In this document: piece after piece, positions 5,697-13,777 of the stretch | Position numbering within the stretch: the first letter of the stretch is position 1 | How the letters are laid out: every line of letters begins with the position of its first letter | Source of the DNA: Bacteroidales bacterium | Lineage (GTDB): Bacteria > Bacteroidota > Bacteroidia > Bacteroidales > P3 | DNA length: 26,427 bases | Direction: 5' to 3' | NCBI GenBank assembly: GCA_017507285.1 | Contig: JAFWBF010000192.1 | Location: 1 to 26,427, forward strand | Position numbers and translations under genes: made by a program | The notes under the pieces: model-generated | The model's input: the letters and a program-made list of their open reading frames with translations, nothing else | Told to the model about the DNA's origin: nothing | The model's database searches: none

Positions 5697-6236
5697 TTAA
5701 TAATTTTCTGCTCTTACTTGGAAATACGATTGCGGATGTTCGCATACGGGGCATAGCTTAGGAGCTTTCTTTCCTACTACTATGTGTCCGCAGTTTTCGC
5801 ATTGCCAAACCACATCATTTTCTTTCGAGAATACGAGATCGCCTTCTATGTTGGCCAGCAGCTTACGATAGCGTTCTTCGTGTTCTTTTTCAATCTTTGC
5901 CACCATTTCAAACAAGGTAGCTATTTTTGTAAATCCTTCTTCGCGAGCTTCTTTTGCAAAGTTGGCATACATATCTGTCCACTCGTAGTTTTCGCCTGCG
6001 GCAGCGTCCTTAAGGTTTTCCATTGTTTCGGGAACGGCACCGTCGTGCAAAAGTTTAAACCAAATTTTGGCGTGTTCCTTCTCATTGCGAGCAGTTTCTT
6101 CAAATAGGTTTCCTATCTGTACAAAACCATCTTTCTTAGCTTTTGAAGCGTAATATTGGTATTTTGTATGAGCTTGCGATTCACCTGCAAAAGCAGCTTT
6201 CAAATTCATTTCGGTTTTTGATCCTTTAAGTTCCAT
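5697..6236 (-). CDS. rbr: Rubrerythrin (classical domain order)
   Basis: A 179-aa protein. The N-terminal diiron four-helix domain has ligand motifs AGESQAHTKYQYYA, EETARNEKEHAKIW and VAKIEKEHEERYRKL. A C-terminal rubredoxin domain follows (CENC-GHIVVGKKAPKL-CPVC). Length and layout match rubrerythrins of strict anaerobes. Known role: reduction of hydrogen peroxide to water with electrons from rubredoxin or a flavin reductase. It sits between the flavin reductase-rubredoxin and ferritin genes with short gaps (33 and 28 bp). Together with the reverse rubrerythrin in the same operon it gives two peroxidases of opposite architecture. Confidence 0.95.
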   Translation of the reverse strand: MELKGSKTEMNLKAAFAGESQAHTKYQYYASKAKKDGFVQIGNLFEETARNEKEHAKIWFKLLHDGAVPETMENLKDAAAGENYEWTDMYANFAKEAREEGFTKIATLFEMVAKIEKEHEERYRKLLANIEGDLVFSKENDVVWQCENCGHIVVGKKAPKLCPVCEHPQSYFQVRAENY

Positions 6237-6269
6237 ATTGTTTTTCCTTTCTTATTATTGTTTGTTATA

Positions 6270-6881
6270 CTATTTGATTTCTATCTTTTCAAAGTCGGCC
6301 ACCCCGTGTTTGCACCATGGGCATATAAAGTCGGCGGGAATATCGTCGCCTTCATACACATATCCGCATATCTTGCACACCCATCCATGTTTAACATCCG
6401 AAGAGTTTTTTGGTTTTATATTCTCGTGGTAATATTCGTAGGTGAGCGACTTGGCTTCCGACAGCACCTTCTCTTCTACCACCTTGGCCACAAACAAGGT
6501 ATGAGTTCCCAAGTCCACCTTGGCCAATATTTCGCCGGCAATATAAGCGTTTGTGCTTTCGGTGATGTAATAAATACCGTTGTTGGCACGAGCAGCATTG
6601 GCATAGGTTTCAAACTTGTTCACATCTCGTCCGCTTTGAAACCCGAAGTGCTTTATAAGCTCAAGGTTTGCTGTGTCCGACAATATGCTTATCACAAAGC
6701 GTCCTGTGGCATCAACCATGTTGTGTGTAAGGTTTTGTTTGTTCACGGTAAAGGCTATCTGCTTAGGCTCGTCCGTAACCTGTGCCACCACGTTGATAAT
6801 ACATGCGTTGTCCCTATCGGCCTCGTTTGCCGAGAGAACAAACATGCCATATTCTATTTTTTCCAATGCTCCTGCGTTCAT
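6270..6881 (-). CDS. Flavin reductase-rubredoxin fusion (high-molecular-weight rubredoxin)
   Basis: A 203-aa protein. Residues 1-150 resemble the FMN-binding flavin reductase family (MFVLSANEADRDNACIINVV, VNKQNLTHNMVDATGRFVIS). Residues about 165-203 form a rubredoxin domain with CKIC-GYVYEGDDIPADFI-CPWC. This is the arrangement of Hrb described in acetogens, where it moves electrons from NAD(P)H to the flavodiiron protein FprA. Here fprA is the next gene upstream in the same operon, 24 bp away, which supports the same role. It probably also supplies the rubrerythrins and rubredoxin. Confidence 0.92.
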   Translation of the reverse strand: MNAGALEKIEYGMFVLSANEADRDNACIINVVAQVTDEPKQIAFTVNKQNLTHNMVDATGRFVISILSDTANLELIKHFGFQSGRDVNKFETYANAARANNGIYYITESTNAYIAGEILAKVDLGTHTLFVAKVVEEKVLSEAKSLTYEYYHENIKPKNSSDVKHGWVCKICGYVYEGDDIPADFICPWCKHGVADFEKIEIK

Positions 6882-6905
6882 ATCTTTATTGTTGTTTTCG
6901 GTTAT

Positions 6906-8123
6906 TCATCTTGGGTTGGAAGCGTTTAGCTCGACTGCCAAATCGTTGGCTAGCAGTTCCAATTGTTCTATTTGCGATTCCTTCATGCTCGAACGCAACG
7001 TAAGCGTTTCGTCTATTATTCTGGAATCCTTCATCTCTCCCACTATCGACATCATTTGGCATGCCGCTGTTGGTGCCCATGTACCATTTTCAATGAAAGC
7101 GAAAGTACGTTTTTGAAGTCCGTGAGCTTTAAGATCCATTAGGAAGTTTTCCATAGGAGTAAACAATCCGGAATTATAGGTTGGAGCTGCCAACACAATG
7201 TGGCTGCAACGGAAAGCCTCGGCTATAAGATGGGAAACATGAGTGTTGGAGACACTATATGTTACTATATTCTTCACACCGGCTTCGGCCAGCTTGGTTG
7301 CCAACACGTTAACGGCAGCCTCTGTATTGCCATACATCGAACCGTATACCAGCATAACGGCTTTATCTTCCGGCTCGTAAGTACTCCATTTTACGTACTT
7401 ATCCAATATGTAGCCCAAATTGTTACGCCATATAGGTCCGTGAAGAGGACATATCATTTGTATATCTATAGTACCGGCTTTCTTAAGAGCTGCTTGCACC
7501 GGATTGCCGTATTTTCCTACTATATTGGTATAATAGCGGCGAGCCTCGTCAAGCCAATCTTTCTCAAAGTTTATTTCGTCGTTGAATATATTGCCGTTCA
7601 ATGCACCAAAAGTTCCAAATGCGTCGGCCGAGAATAGTATCTTCTCTTCGATGTCGTATGTAAACATAGCTTCAGGCCAATGTACCATCGGAGCCATCAC
7701 AAACTGCAATGTATGAGTTCCGGTCGAAAAAGTATCGCCTTCTTTTATTGCTACGAAACGACTGTCAACATCAAAGTCAAAAAATTGGTTGATCATTTGC
7801 AATGTTTTGGCATTTCCTATTATCTTCAAATTCGGATGACGAAGAACTATATCTTCTATTATCGAACAATGGTCAGGTTCCATGTGGTTTACTATCAAAT
7901 AATCCAAGGCTCTACCATTCAATACATACTGTACATTTTCCAAAAACTGACGACTTACAGATGAATCTGCAGTATCTAACAATACTGTTTTTTCGTCCAT
8001 CAACAAATAAGAGTTGTAAGAAACGCCTTTGGTTATTGGCATCACATTTTCGAACAATTCCAATCTACGATCACTTGCTCCTACCCAGTAATAATCTCTT
8101 GATATTTTTCTTGTGTTATGCAT
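6906..8123 (-). CDS. fprA: Flavodiiron protein FprA (O2/NO reductase)
   Basis: A 405-aa protein. Residues 1-250 form a metallo-beta-lactamase-like diiron domain with the full ligand set H80-x-E82-x-D84-H85, H148, D167 and H228 (CPLHGPIW). Residues about 255-400 form a flavodoxin domain that binds FMN (VYGSMYGNTEAAV). Length is normal for class A flavodiiron proteins. Known role: four-electron reduction of O2 to water and/or NO to N2O in the cytoplasm of anaerobes. It is the first gene of the operon, with a promoter and PerR-box-like site upstream and the electron-donor fusion directly downstream. Confidence 0.95.
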   Translation of the reverse strand: MHNTRKISRDYYWVGASDRRLELFENVMPITKGVSYNSYLLMDEKTVLLDTADSSVSRQFLENVQYVLNGRALDYLIVNHMEPDHCSIIEDIVLRHPNLKIIGNAKTLQMINQFFDFDVDSRFVAIKEGDTFSTGTHTLQFVMAPMVHWPEAMFTYDIEEKILFSADAFGTFGALNGNIFNDEINFEKDWLDEARRYYTNIVGKYGNPVQAALKKAGTIDIQMICPLHGPIWRNNLGYILDKYVKWSTYEPEDKAVMLVYGSMYGNTEAAVNVLATKLAEAGVKNIVTYSVSNTHVSHLIAEAFRCSHIVLAAPTYNSGLFTPMENFLMDLKAHGLQKRTFAFIENGTWAPTAACQMMSIVGEMKDSRIIDETLTLRSSMKESQIEQLELLANDLAVELNASNPR

Positions 8124-8229
8124 CTCTCTATATTTTTATTTAGTATATAATATTTTTGTTTTCGTTTTTGTTCACAATCTCTGAAGAAGTTTGCAATTTC
8201 ACAATTTCATCAACAGAACTCTACAAAGT

Positions 8230-8242
8230 TGTAATTATTACA
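8230..8242. promoter_or_regulatory. PerR-box-like palindrome at the redox operon promoter
   Basis: TGTAAT-T-ATTACA is a perfect inverted repeat. The surrounding 15-mer TTGTAATTATTACAT agrees with the PerR consensus TTATAATnATTATAA at 12 of 15 positions, counting the free centre. It lies about 10-22 nt downstream of the expected transcription start, where a bound repressor would block RNA polymerase. Confidence 0.6.
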
Positions 8243-8258
8243 TTCTTGTTTTCGGGTG

Positions 8259-8288
8259 CAAAGGTACAACTTTTTTTTATTATACAAA
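8259..8288 (-). promoter_or_regulatory. Promoter of the redox operon
   Basis: On the minus strand TTTG (8285-8288) is followed after 18 nt by TACCTTTG (8259-8266), a Bacteroidetes-type promoter. The start would be near 8252, leaving a leader of about 130 nt before fprA. From 8289 to 8466 I see nothing else that I can name. Confidence 0.7.
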
Positions 8289-8466
8289 AACTTTTGGGAA
8301 AATATTTTTCAGTTATTTTATATTACACTGATTCACAAAGGAAAAATAATCAATATTTTCTTTCTAACACATCGTATTTTACCAATAAAACAAACATTGA
8401 TTGATAGAAATTCTGCTATTTTTAGAAATAAAATATAGGAAAATGTATCAAAAACAAAGTTGTTTT

Positions 8467-10971
8467 TTACTCCCAAAAATATACCCTTTTTACCCTCTGC
8501 GATACCGATGTCAGTACTTCGTAAGATATTGTTCCTATAGAGTCGGCCAGCTGATGTAGTGAATCTGAATTGCCAAAAATCACTACTTCGTCGGTTTCCT
8601 TACATTCAATACCCGTAACATCTACAAAACTCATATCCATACATATCCGACCTATTATGGGAGCTACTTTTCCATTCACTAACACTTTCCCTACTTCATC
8701 GCCCAATTTTCTATCCAACCCATCAGCATAGCCTATAGGAATAATGGCAATACGCGAATCCCTCTTGGCTACCCATTTACAATTATAGCCAACGCTGTCG
8801 CCTTGAGGTATAGACTTTATCTGCGATATTTTGGTTTTCAACTTACTTATTAACGTCAGTTGCTTTTGTATCTCAGGGTCGGGAGCAATACCATACAAGC
8901 CTATTCCCAATCGCACCATATCCATCTCGGCCTCCGGAAAACGAACTATCCCCGATGAGTTAAGTATATGACACAACACATCTTTTCGTCCCAATCGGTC
9001 TTTAAGCAATGTGCTCCACTCTCTAAACTTTTGAATCTGACTGCGAGTAAAATAATCCATTTCGGGATCTTCACTGCAAGCAAGATGTGAAAAGAATGAT
9101 TTAACCTTTATCGCTTTGGCTTCTTTAAGTCTACCTATCAGTTCCGGCATGTCGGCTTCCATAAATCCCAAACGGTGCATTCCCGTATCAAGTTCTATAT
9201 GTATAGATATCTTTTCATCTTCACTACAATAAAGCGAGGCTGCTTGAACAAAATCATCTAGTATTCTGAAACTATAAATATCGGGTTCCAAATTGTATTT
9301 TATAATATCGTCAAAACTCTCCTCTTCGGGATTCATCACCATTATGGGTAGAGTTATACCACTCTTACGAAGTTCTACACCCTCATCGGCATAAGCCACT
9401 GTAAGGTAATCTACATTATGAAATTGCAACGTATTGGCAATTTCAACATTGCCTGCTCCATACGAAAAGGCTTTTACCATTGCCATTATCTTTGTGTTGG
9501 GACTTAGACGTGAACGATAATAATTCAGATTACGAACCAATGCCTCAAGATTCACCTCCATTATAGTTTGGTGAGACTTTCTTTGCAAAACCTTGGCAAT
9601 AGTCTCAAACTCAAAAATTCTGGCTCCCTTTAGCAATATAGTTTCACTTTGAAAGTTGGAAAACATATAGTGTTTCAGAAAATCGCTAGTAGTACTGAAA
9701 AACACCGATTCCATCGAAAACTTATCCTTATTACGACACAGAGCCTCTCCTATACCTATAAATTTTGTGATATTCTTCTGCTCAACAAGTTTAGCCACTC
9801 CTTTATACAATTCGGCTTCAACAATGCCGGTTTGTATAATATCGCTCATTATTAATGTTTTTTTGGAGTGCTGCTGTTCCTGCTGCACAAAATCCAAAGC
9901 TATAACCAACGAATTTAAATCCAAACTATAACCATCGTTGATAAGCAAACAATCATTGATACCTTCGTTCAGCTCCAAACGCATAGCCACCGGTGTCAAA
10001 TTTCTGGTTCGTGCCGATATTTGCTCAAGTGTATAGCCCATAAACAGCATAAGTGATATACAGTGCATTGCATTTTCAACCGAAGCCTTATCCGAAAATG
10101 GAATCTCTACCCACTGTTCATTATTACAATATTCTATCTTCATCAAAGTAGATTTGCTACCTGATTTTATTTCATTAAGCAAAACCTTTGCCTCTTTGTT
10201 TTTTGAACTCCACGTAAAGCATTCCTTATCACGAAATACATCTATAGAAGATAACATGCTATGTATATCATCATAATCTGTACAATATATCAACGTTTGG
10301 CAATGAGTGAACAACTGAAGCTTTTCGGCAATCTTTTGCTCGCGATTAATGAAGTTTTCATCATGAGCCTGCCCTATATTGGTAAAGATTCCTATAGTTG
10401 GTTTTATCACCTCTTGTATGTTCAACATCTCCCCTACCTCCGATATTCCGGCTTCAAACACACCTATGTTGTGCTCCTCTGCCATCTGCCATACCGATAG
10501 TGGCACCCCTATCTGCGAATTATAGCTTTTGGGACTTGAGACTATTTGCCTGTCCGTACCAAGCAGTTGCACTATCCAATCCTTAACTATGGTTTTGCCA
10601 TTGCTACCCGTTATACCTACCACCGGCATATCAAACCTACTACGATGATTGGCAACCAATATCTGCAAAGCTCGTACAGTGTCTTTTACATAAAAAAGAT
10701 TGGCGTCGGCCAGCCGATTAAAGCCATACTGAACATCATGCTCTACCGCTGCTGGCAAAACAAAATTTCTAACACCTTTTTTATATAAGTCATCTACATA
10801 TTTGACTCCTGAATTACGTTTGGTTTGTATTGCAAAAAAAATCGTCGATACAGGGTCTGTCAACTTACGGCTATCTGTCAATATCAACGATATCGGCATT
10901 TTGCAATCTGTAATCTTGACATTAGTTGGTTTTAGTATAGTTTGTATATCCAAAGGCAAATAAGTTTTCAT
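8467..10971 (-). CDS. MurF-alanine racemase fusion
   Basis: An 834-aa bifunctional protein. Residues 1 to about 460 are MurF (UDP-MurNAc-tripeptide:D-alanyl-D-alanine ligase), with the ATP loop GITGSNGKT near 119-127 and NIGQAHDENF. Residues about 465-834 are a PLP-dependent alanine racemase, with Lys500 in VKAFSYGAG as the cofactor lysine, VRLGIGLYGIAP, and the second catalytic Tyr near 728 in DSVGYNCKW. The first domain adds D-Ala-D-Ala to the peptidoglycan precursor and the second makes D-alanine. This fusion is a known trait of Bacteroidetes. The racemase loop usually reads VKANAYGHG, so the local sequence is divergent but keeps the lysine. No terminator hairpin is seen after the stop. 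Confidence 0.95.
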   Translation of the reverse strand: MKTYLPLDIQTILKPTNVKITDCKMPISLILTDSRKLTDPVSTIFFAIQTKRNSGVKYVDDLYKKGVRNFVLPAAVEHDVQYGFNRLADANLFYVKDTVRALQILVANHRSRFDMPVVGITGSNGKTIVKDWIVQLLGTDRQIVSSPKSYNSQIGVPLSVWQMAEEHNIGVFEAGISEVGEMLNIQEVIKPTIGIFTNIGQAHDENFINREQKIAEKLQLFTHCQTLIYCTDYDDIHSMLSSIDVFRDKECFTWSSKNKEAKVLLNEIKSGSKSTLMKIEYCNNEQWVEIPFSDKASVENAMHCISLMLFMGYTLEQISARTRNLTPVAMRLELNEGINDCLLINDGYSLDLNSLVIALDFVQQEQQHSKKTLIMSDIIQTGIVEAELYKGVAKLVEQKNITKFIGIGEALCRNKDKFSMESVFFSTTSDFLKHYMFSNFQSETILLKGARIFEFETIAKVLQRKSHQTIMEVNLEALVRNLNYYRSRLSPNTKIMAMVKAFSYGAGNVEIANTLQFHNVDYLTVAYADEGVELRKSGITLPIMVMNPEEESFDDIIKYNLEPDIYSFRILDDFVQAASLYCSEDEKISIHIELDTGMHRLGFMEADMPELIGRLKEAKAIKVKSFFSHLACSEDPEMDYFTRSQIQKFREWSTLLKDRLGRKDVLCHILNSSGIVRFPEAEMDMVRLGIGLYGIAPDPEIQKQLTLISKLKTKISQIKSIPQGDSVGYNCKWVAKRDSRIAIIPIGYADGLDRKLGDEVGKVLVNGKVAPIIGRICMDMSFVDVTGIECKETDEVVIFGNSDSLHQLADSIGTISYEVLTSVSQRVKRVYFWE

Positions 10972-11055
10972 ACCTTACAATTATATTACAGTTTATGCTC
11001 TTACCACGTTCTACAAATACCGCACACAACTATGTGTTGCACGCACATTCACTCC

Positions 11056-12462
11056 CTATCTATCTCCATGAAGTATATCCATTACATCCAAATTGTCAAC
11101 CATTTCAGGACATAGCTGCAAAATAGTATCGTAAGGACTGTCGGGGAATGTAAATACATATTCTCGCAAATAGTCACATGCCACATCCTTTTTTCCAAGT
11201 TTGAAATAACACAATACTCTACGTAAGTTTAATTCAAACTGATCCTCAAAATAGCTTTTGCCCTGCTCTATCAAATCCAAAGCTTTTGTATAGTTTTCAT
11301 ATTCTATATATAGTTCTATAAAGGTCATCCATGTTCTCTCGTCGTCGCCGTATCCATATTTCAACAAGTCTTCAAACAATTCTACTACAGTATCTTCCTC
11401 GTCCATCTTCATATAAACTCTTGCTGCTTCAATCAGCATATCTTGCGATTTTGGATTTTTTTCCAATCCTCTGCCCAAATATTCCAATGCCGAATTACGA
11501 TCGTCCAACTCCAGGTAGCAATTGGCTGCTTTTATCCACGAATCTACAAAACTGGGATCCACATAGGCTGCTTTTTTAAAGTATATAGCAGCTATTTCAT
11601 AGTTTTTCATCTTGAAATAATTGTCCCCAATCATTGTAAACAACACTTCCTTGCCTTCTGAAAAACTCAACATCTCGACTAGTACCGATATTGCTTCAGA
11701 ATATTTTTCCATCATAGTATAAGCATTTGCCTTGGCAAAATGTACCAATGATGATTTTTCGTTTATAGCCAAAGCGTAGTCAAAAGCCTGCAACCCTTTT
11801 TCGTACAATTTGAGGTTAATGTATGAAAGGCCCAAATGGAACCATCCCATCTCTGAATAAGGATATTCTTGAACATAACCTTTCAAAAATTCAACATTCT
11901 CTTCTGTTCTTTTCAGCATTTCGTAGCACAATGATATAGACAACATACTATCTTCATTATTAGGACATTCCTTCAATGCTCTTTTGCTGTATACTATTGC
12001 CTGTTCATAATCTCCCAAATATTGGTACTCCATCGATATATTTTCGTATACAATTCCTAAATCATTGCCTTCATCAAGCGATTTTTTGTAGTAATATATC
12101 GACTTTTCATGTTCTCCCAGTTGCGAACATACAATAGCCAATGTAAACATCACATCAGAATTGTTTGGTTCCGTCATTTCTAGTTCTCCAAGTATCGCCA
12201 AGGCCTCATCACCCTTTCCTATTGCACCATATAGTTGTGCCTTTCGCAACTGTATGGAACTTTTACCGGGAAACAATTTTTCTGCATATTTCAACGCTTC
12301 TTCCAGCATTATTATATCAGTACTTTCCATATAGAAGTCAATAATATGCTCCAATTCGTCAGAATCGAAATATTGTTCACGATGTTCCGAAAGCATAGAC
12401 TCAAAGTTCAAGACCAATTCTTTCAACCTTATACCATAATTTTCAAAGCGATCTAAAGCCAT
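11056..12462 (-). CDS. Tetratricopeptide-repeat protein
   Basis: A 468-aa protein made almost entirely of TPR units about 34 residues apart (for example ALAILGELEMTEPNNSDVMF, SIYYYKKSLDEGNDLGIVYE, AIVYSKRALKECPNNEDSML, GLQAFDYALAINEKSSLVHF, ALEYLGRGLEKNPKSQDMLI). There is no signal peptide or membrane segment, so it is probably a cytoplasmic scaffold. It is divergent from nothing and reads toward murF-alr, 84 bp away, but whether the two are one transcript is unclear. It has its own promoter. Known for the family: protein-protein interaction. The partner is not visible. Confidence 0.9.
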   Translation of the reverse strand: MALDRFENYGIRLKELVLNFESMLSEHREQYFDSDELEHIIDFYMESTDIIMLEEALKYAEKLFPGKSSIQLRKAQLYGAIGKGDEALAILGELEMTEPNNSDVMFTLAIVCSQLGEHEKSIYYYKKSLDEGNDLGIVYENISMEYQYLGDYEQAIVYSKRALKECPNNEDSMLSISLCYEMLKRTEENVEFLKGYVQEYPYSEMGWFHLGLSYINLKLYEKGLQAFDYALAINEKSSLVHFAKANAYTMMEKYSEAISVLVEMLSFSEGKEVLFTMIGDNYFKMKNYEIAAIYFKKAAYVDPSFVDSWIKAANCYLELDDRNSALEYLGRGLEKNPKSQDMLIEAARVYMKMDEEDTVVELFEDLLKYGYGDDERTWMTFIELYIEYENYTKALDLIEQGKSYFEDQFELNLRRVLCYFKLGKKDVACDYLREYVFTFPDSPYDTILQLCPEMVDNLDVMDILHGDR

Positions 12463-12505
12463 AATTATTCATATTTTTTTGATAAAATACTAGTCGTTTT
12501 TTTTG

Positions 12506-12513
12506 CAAAGATA
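12506..12513 (-). promoter_or_regulatory. Promoter -7 element of the TPR gene
   Basis: TATCTTTG on the minus strand, 44 bp before the ATG. The -33 TTTG is weak (a TTG lies at about the right distance). Confidence 0.5.
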
Positions 12514-12771
12514 CGTTTTTTTTCGCAATCAAGTACAATAACAGCAAAAGTTTTTTACAGAAGATGCTTTTGCTTTCGGCAATCATAAGAATGTCTCAAA
12601 CATAACTATTACAATTCCAGTTCTATATCTTTGAGATAATTAAATATAGCAATTTAGATTTTTGTAATACACAGCGTCTACCCACCTCCTATTAGATAAT
12701 ATCTCCCTCTCCTACTACAAAAGTTTAAAACCTGTGCTGCAAAACTTATTTGTTCCCACTATAAAATTATA

Positions 12772-12849
12772 TCCCAAGCCTTGGGATATTCGTCCCAAGC
12801 TTTGGGATATTTATCCCAAGGCTTGAAATATTTGTCCCAAGGCTTGGGA
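12772..12849. repeat. Four TCCCAAG palindromes at exact 21-bp spacing
   Basis: Fifteen-base units begin at 12772, 12793, 12814 and 12835: TCCCAAGCCTTGGGA, TCCCAAGCTTTGGGA, TCCCAAGGCTTGAAA and TCCCAAGGCTTGGGA. Three are palindromic about the centre and the third has lost its right arm. Six-base AT spacers (TATTCG, TATTTA, TATTTG) separate them. A 21-bp period puts all units on one face of the helix. Confidence 0.85.
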
Positions 12850-13024
12850 TATAGAATTGCAGTAGGGGAAAATATTTTTTTTTGCTTAGGTTTGGCACTT
12901 TTTTAGGAGGGGATACATTTAATTGGTAGGAAATGATTTATTTTTATCGATGATATCCTTGGATAAGTGATATATTTTTACTTACTTTGCATTGGATTGC
13001 GATTTTTGAATATACGTATATTTA

Positions 13025-13055
13025 TTTGACACATAGTCTGAAAAAATATAATTTG
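13025..13055 (+). promoter_or_regulatory. Candidate promoter cut off from its gene by the transposon
   Basis: TTTG (13025-13028), 18 nt, then TATAATTTG (13047-13055), which is one base longer than TAnnTTTG. Joining 13094 directly to 16990 would place the ATG at 16994 about 35 nt after its start point. Confidence 0.35.
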
Positions 13056-13087
13056 ATTCAATTGTCTTACATGTAAACACCTTAGAT

Positions 13088-13094
13088 AAATTTA
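13088..13094. repeat. Left 7-bp target duplication AAATTTA
   Basis: AAATTTA abuts the left outer end ACCCGTTGG at 13095. The same seven bases (16983-16989) follow the right outer end at 16982. Confidence 0.5.
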
Positions 13095-13513
13095 ACCCGT
13101 TGGTTGAATAAAATCACCAAATTTTCTATAGAAAAGTTATGTATGTCAATTGTTCTTCGTAGTACAAATCAATTAAATACCAAAATTGACATGATACACA
13201 ACTTGCAAATATCATAAATTTACCTTTAGGTCATGTGTAACCGGTACCTATAAACCATACATCTATTATCAATTATTTCATAGTAGGATGTTGCGAGTAT
13301 GATGATATACCATTGTCCATCAGCCGGTATATCGTTTCAAAACCCATCACTACGTAACTGAAAATTTCCTCCCGATGCCGATGAGGCTACTACGTGATGT
13401 AGATAAATGTGCCTCGCGATATAAATTTATTTCACTGGTTGTGATATTTTAGCACTTGCCTGAAATTATATGTTCATGCAAAATATTCGGGAATTTTAGT
13501 CCAACCAACGGGT
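13095..13513 (+). mobile_element. Deleted or rearranged IS982 relative
   Basis: It begins ACCCGTTGGTTGAAT and its first 95 bases resemble the transposase-start end of the right-hand IS, up to ATGAnACACAACTT. It ends with CCAACCAACGGGT (13501-13513). The middle has no transposase similarity that I can see. A further, mutated 3'-type end TTAATTCATCCAAC-A-GGG lies at 13623-13640, so the left copy may instead extend to there. Confidence 0.55.
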
Positions 13514-13777
13514 ATATATATGGTGCAAAATGCTTGTTGATTATATAGCAATGGATTTTGAAGCCATATATAGTTATACTTGTAACATCTTAAAATGGAA
13601 TAATTGACAATAGGTGTATGATTTAATTCATCCAACAGGGATAGACTATATAATTTAATATTTTTTGTGAAATAATTATATATAAATTATGAACTATTTT
13701 GCGTTATAATAGTGTCTTATTATAAAAAGAAACTGATGAGCACTTATAGAGATAACAAAACATATTATGCACATATT

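Larger units (their letters stand above)
12514..13087. other. Gene-free stretch
   Basis: No open frame with coding character is found on either strand. Contents that I can name are the 21-bp-spaced palindromes at 12772-12849 and a candidate plus-strand promoter at 13025-13055. The remainder is AT-rich sequence with no feature I can support. Confidence 0.6.

Noticed and set aside
12772..12849. CRISPR-like or iteron origin
   Set aside because: Spacers are only 6 bp and near-identical, and no replication gene is near. Kept only as phased palindromes.
13641..13711. Promoter for the secreted protein
   Set aside because: A TATTTTG is present near 13694, but it is one base short of TAnnTTTG and the spacing to the nearest TTTG is too long.
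13712..13777. GTG start of the secreted protein at 13712
   Set aside because: It would place about 22 residues before a normal signal peptide. The ATG at 13778 fits better.
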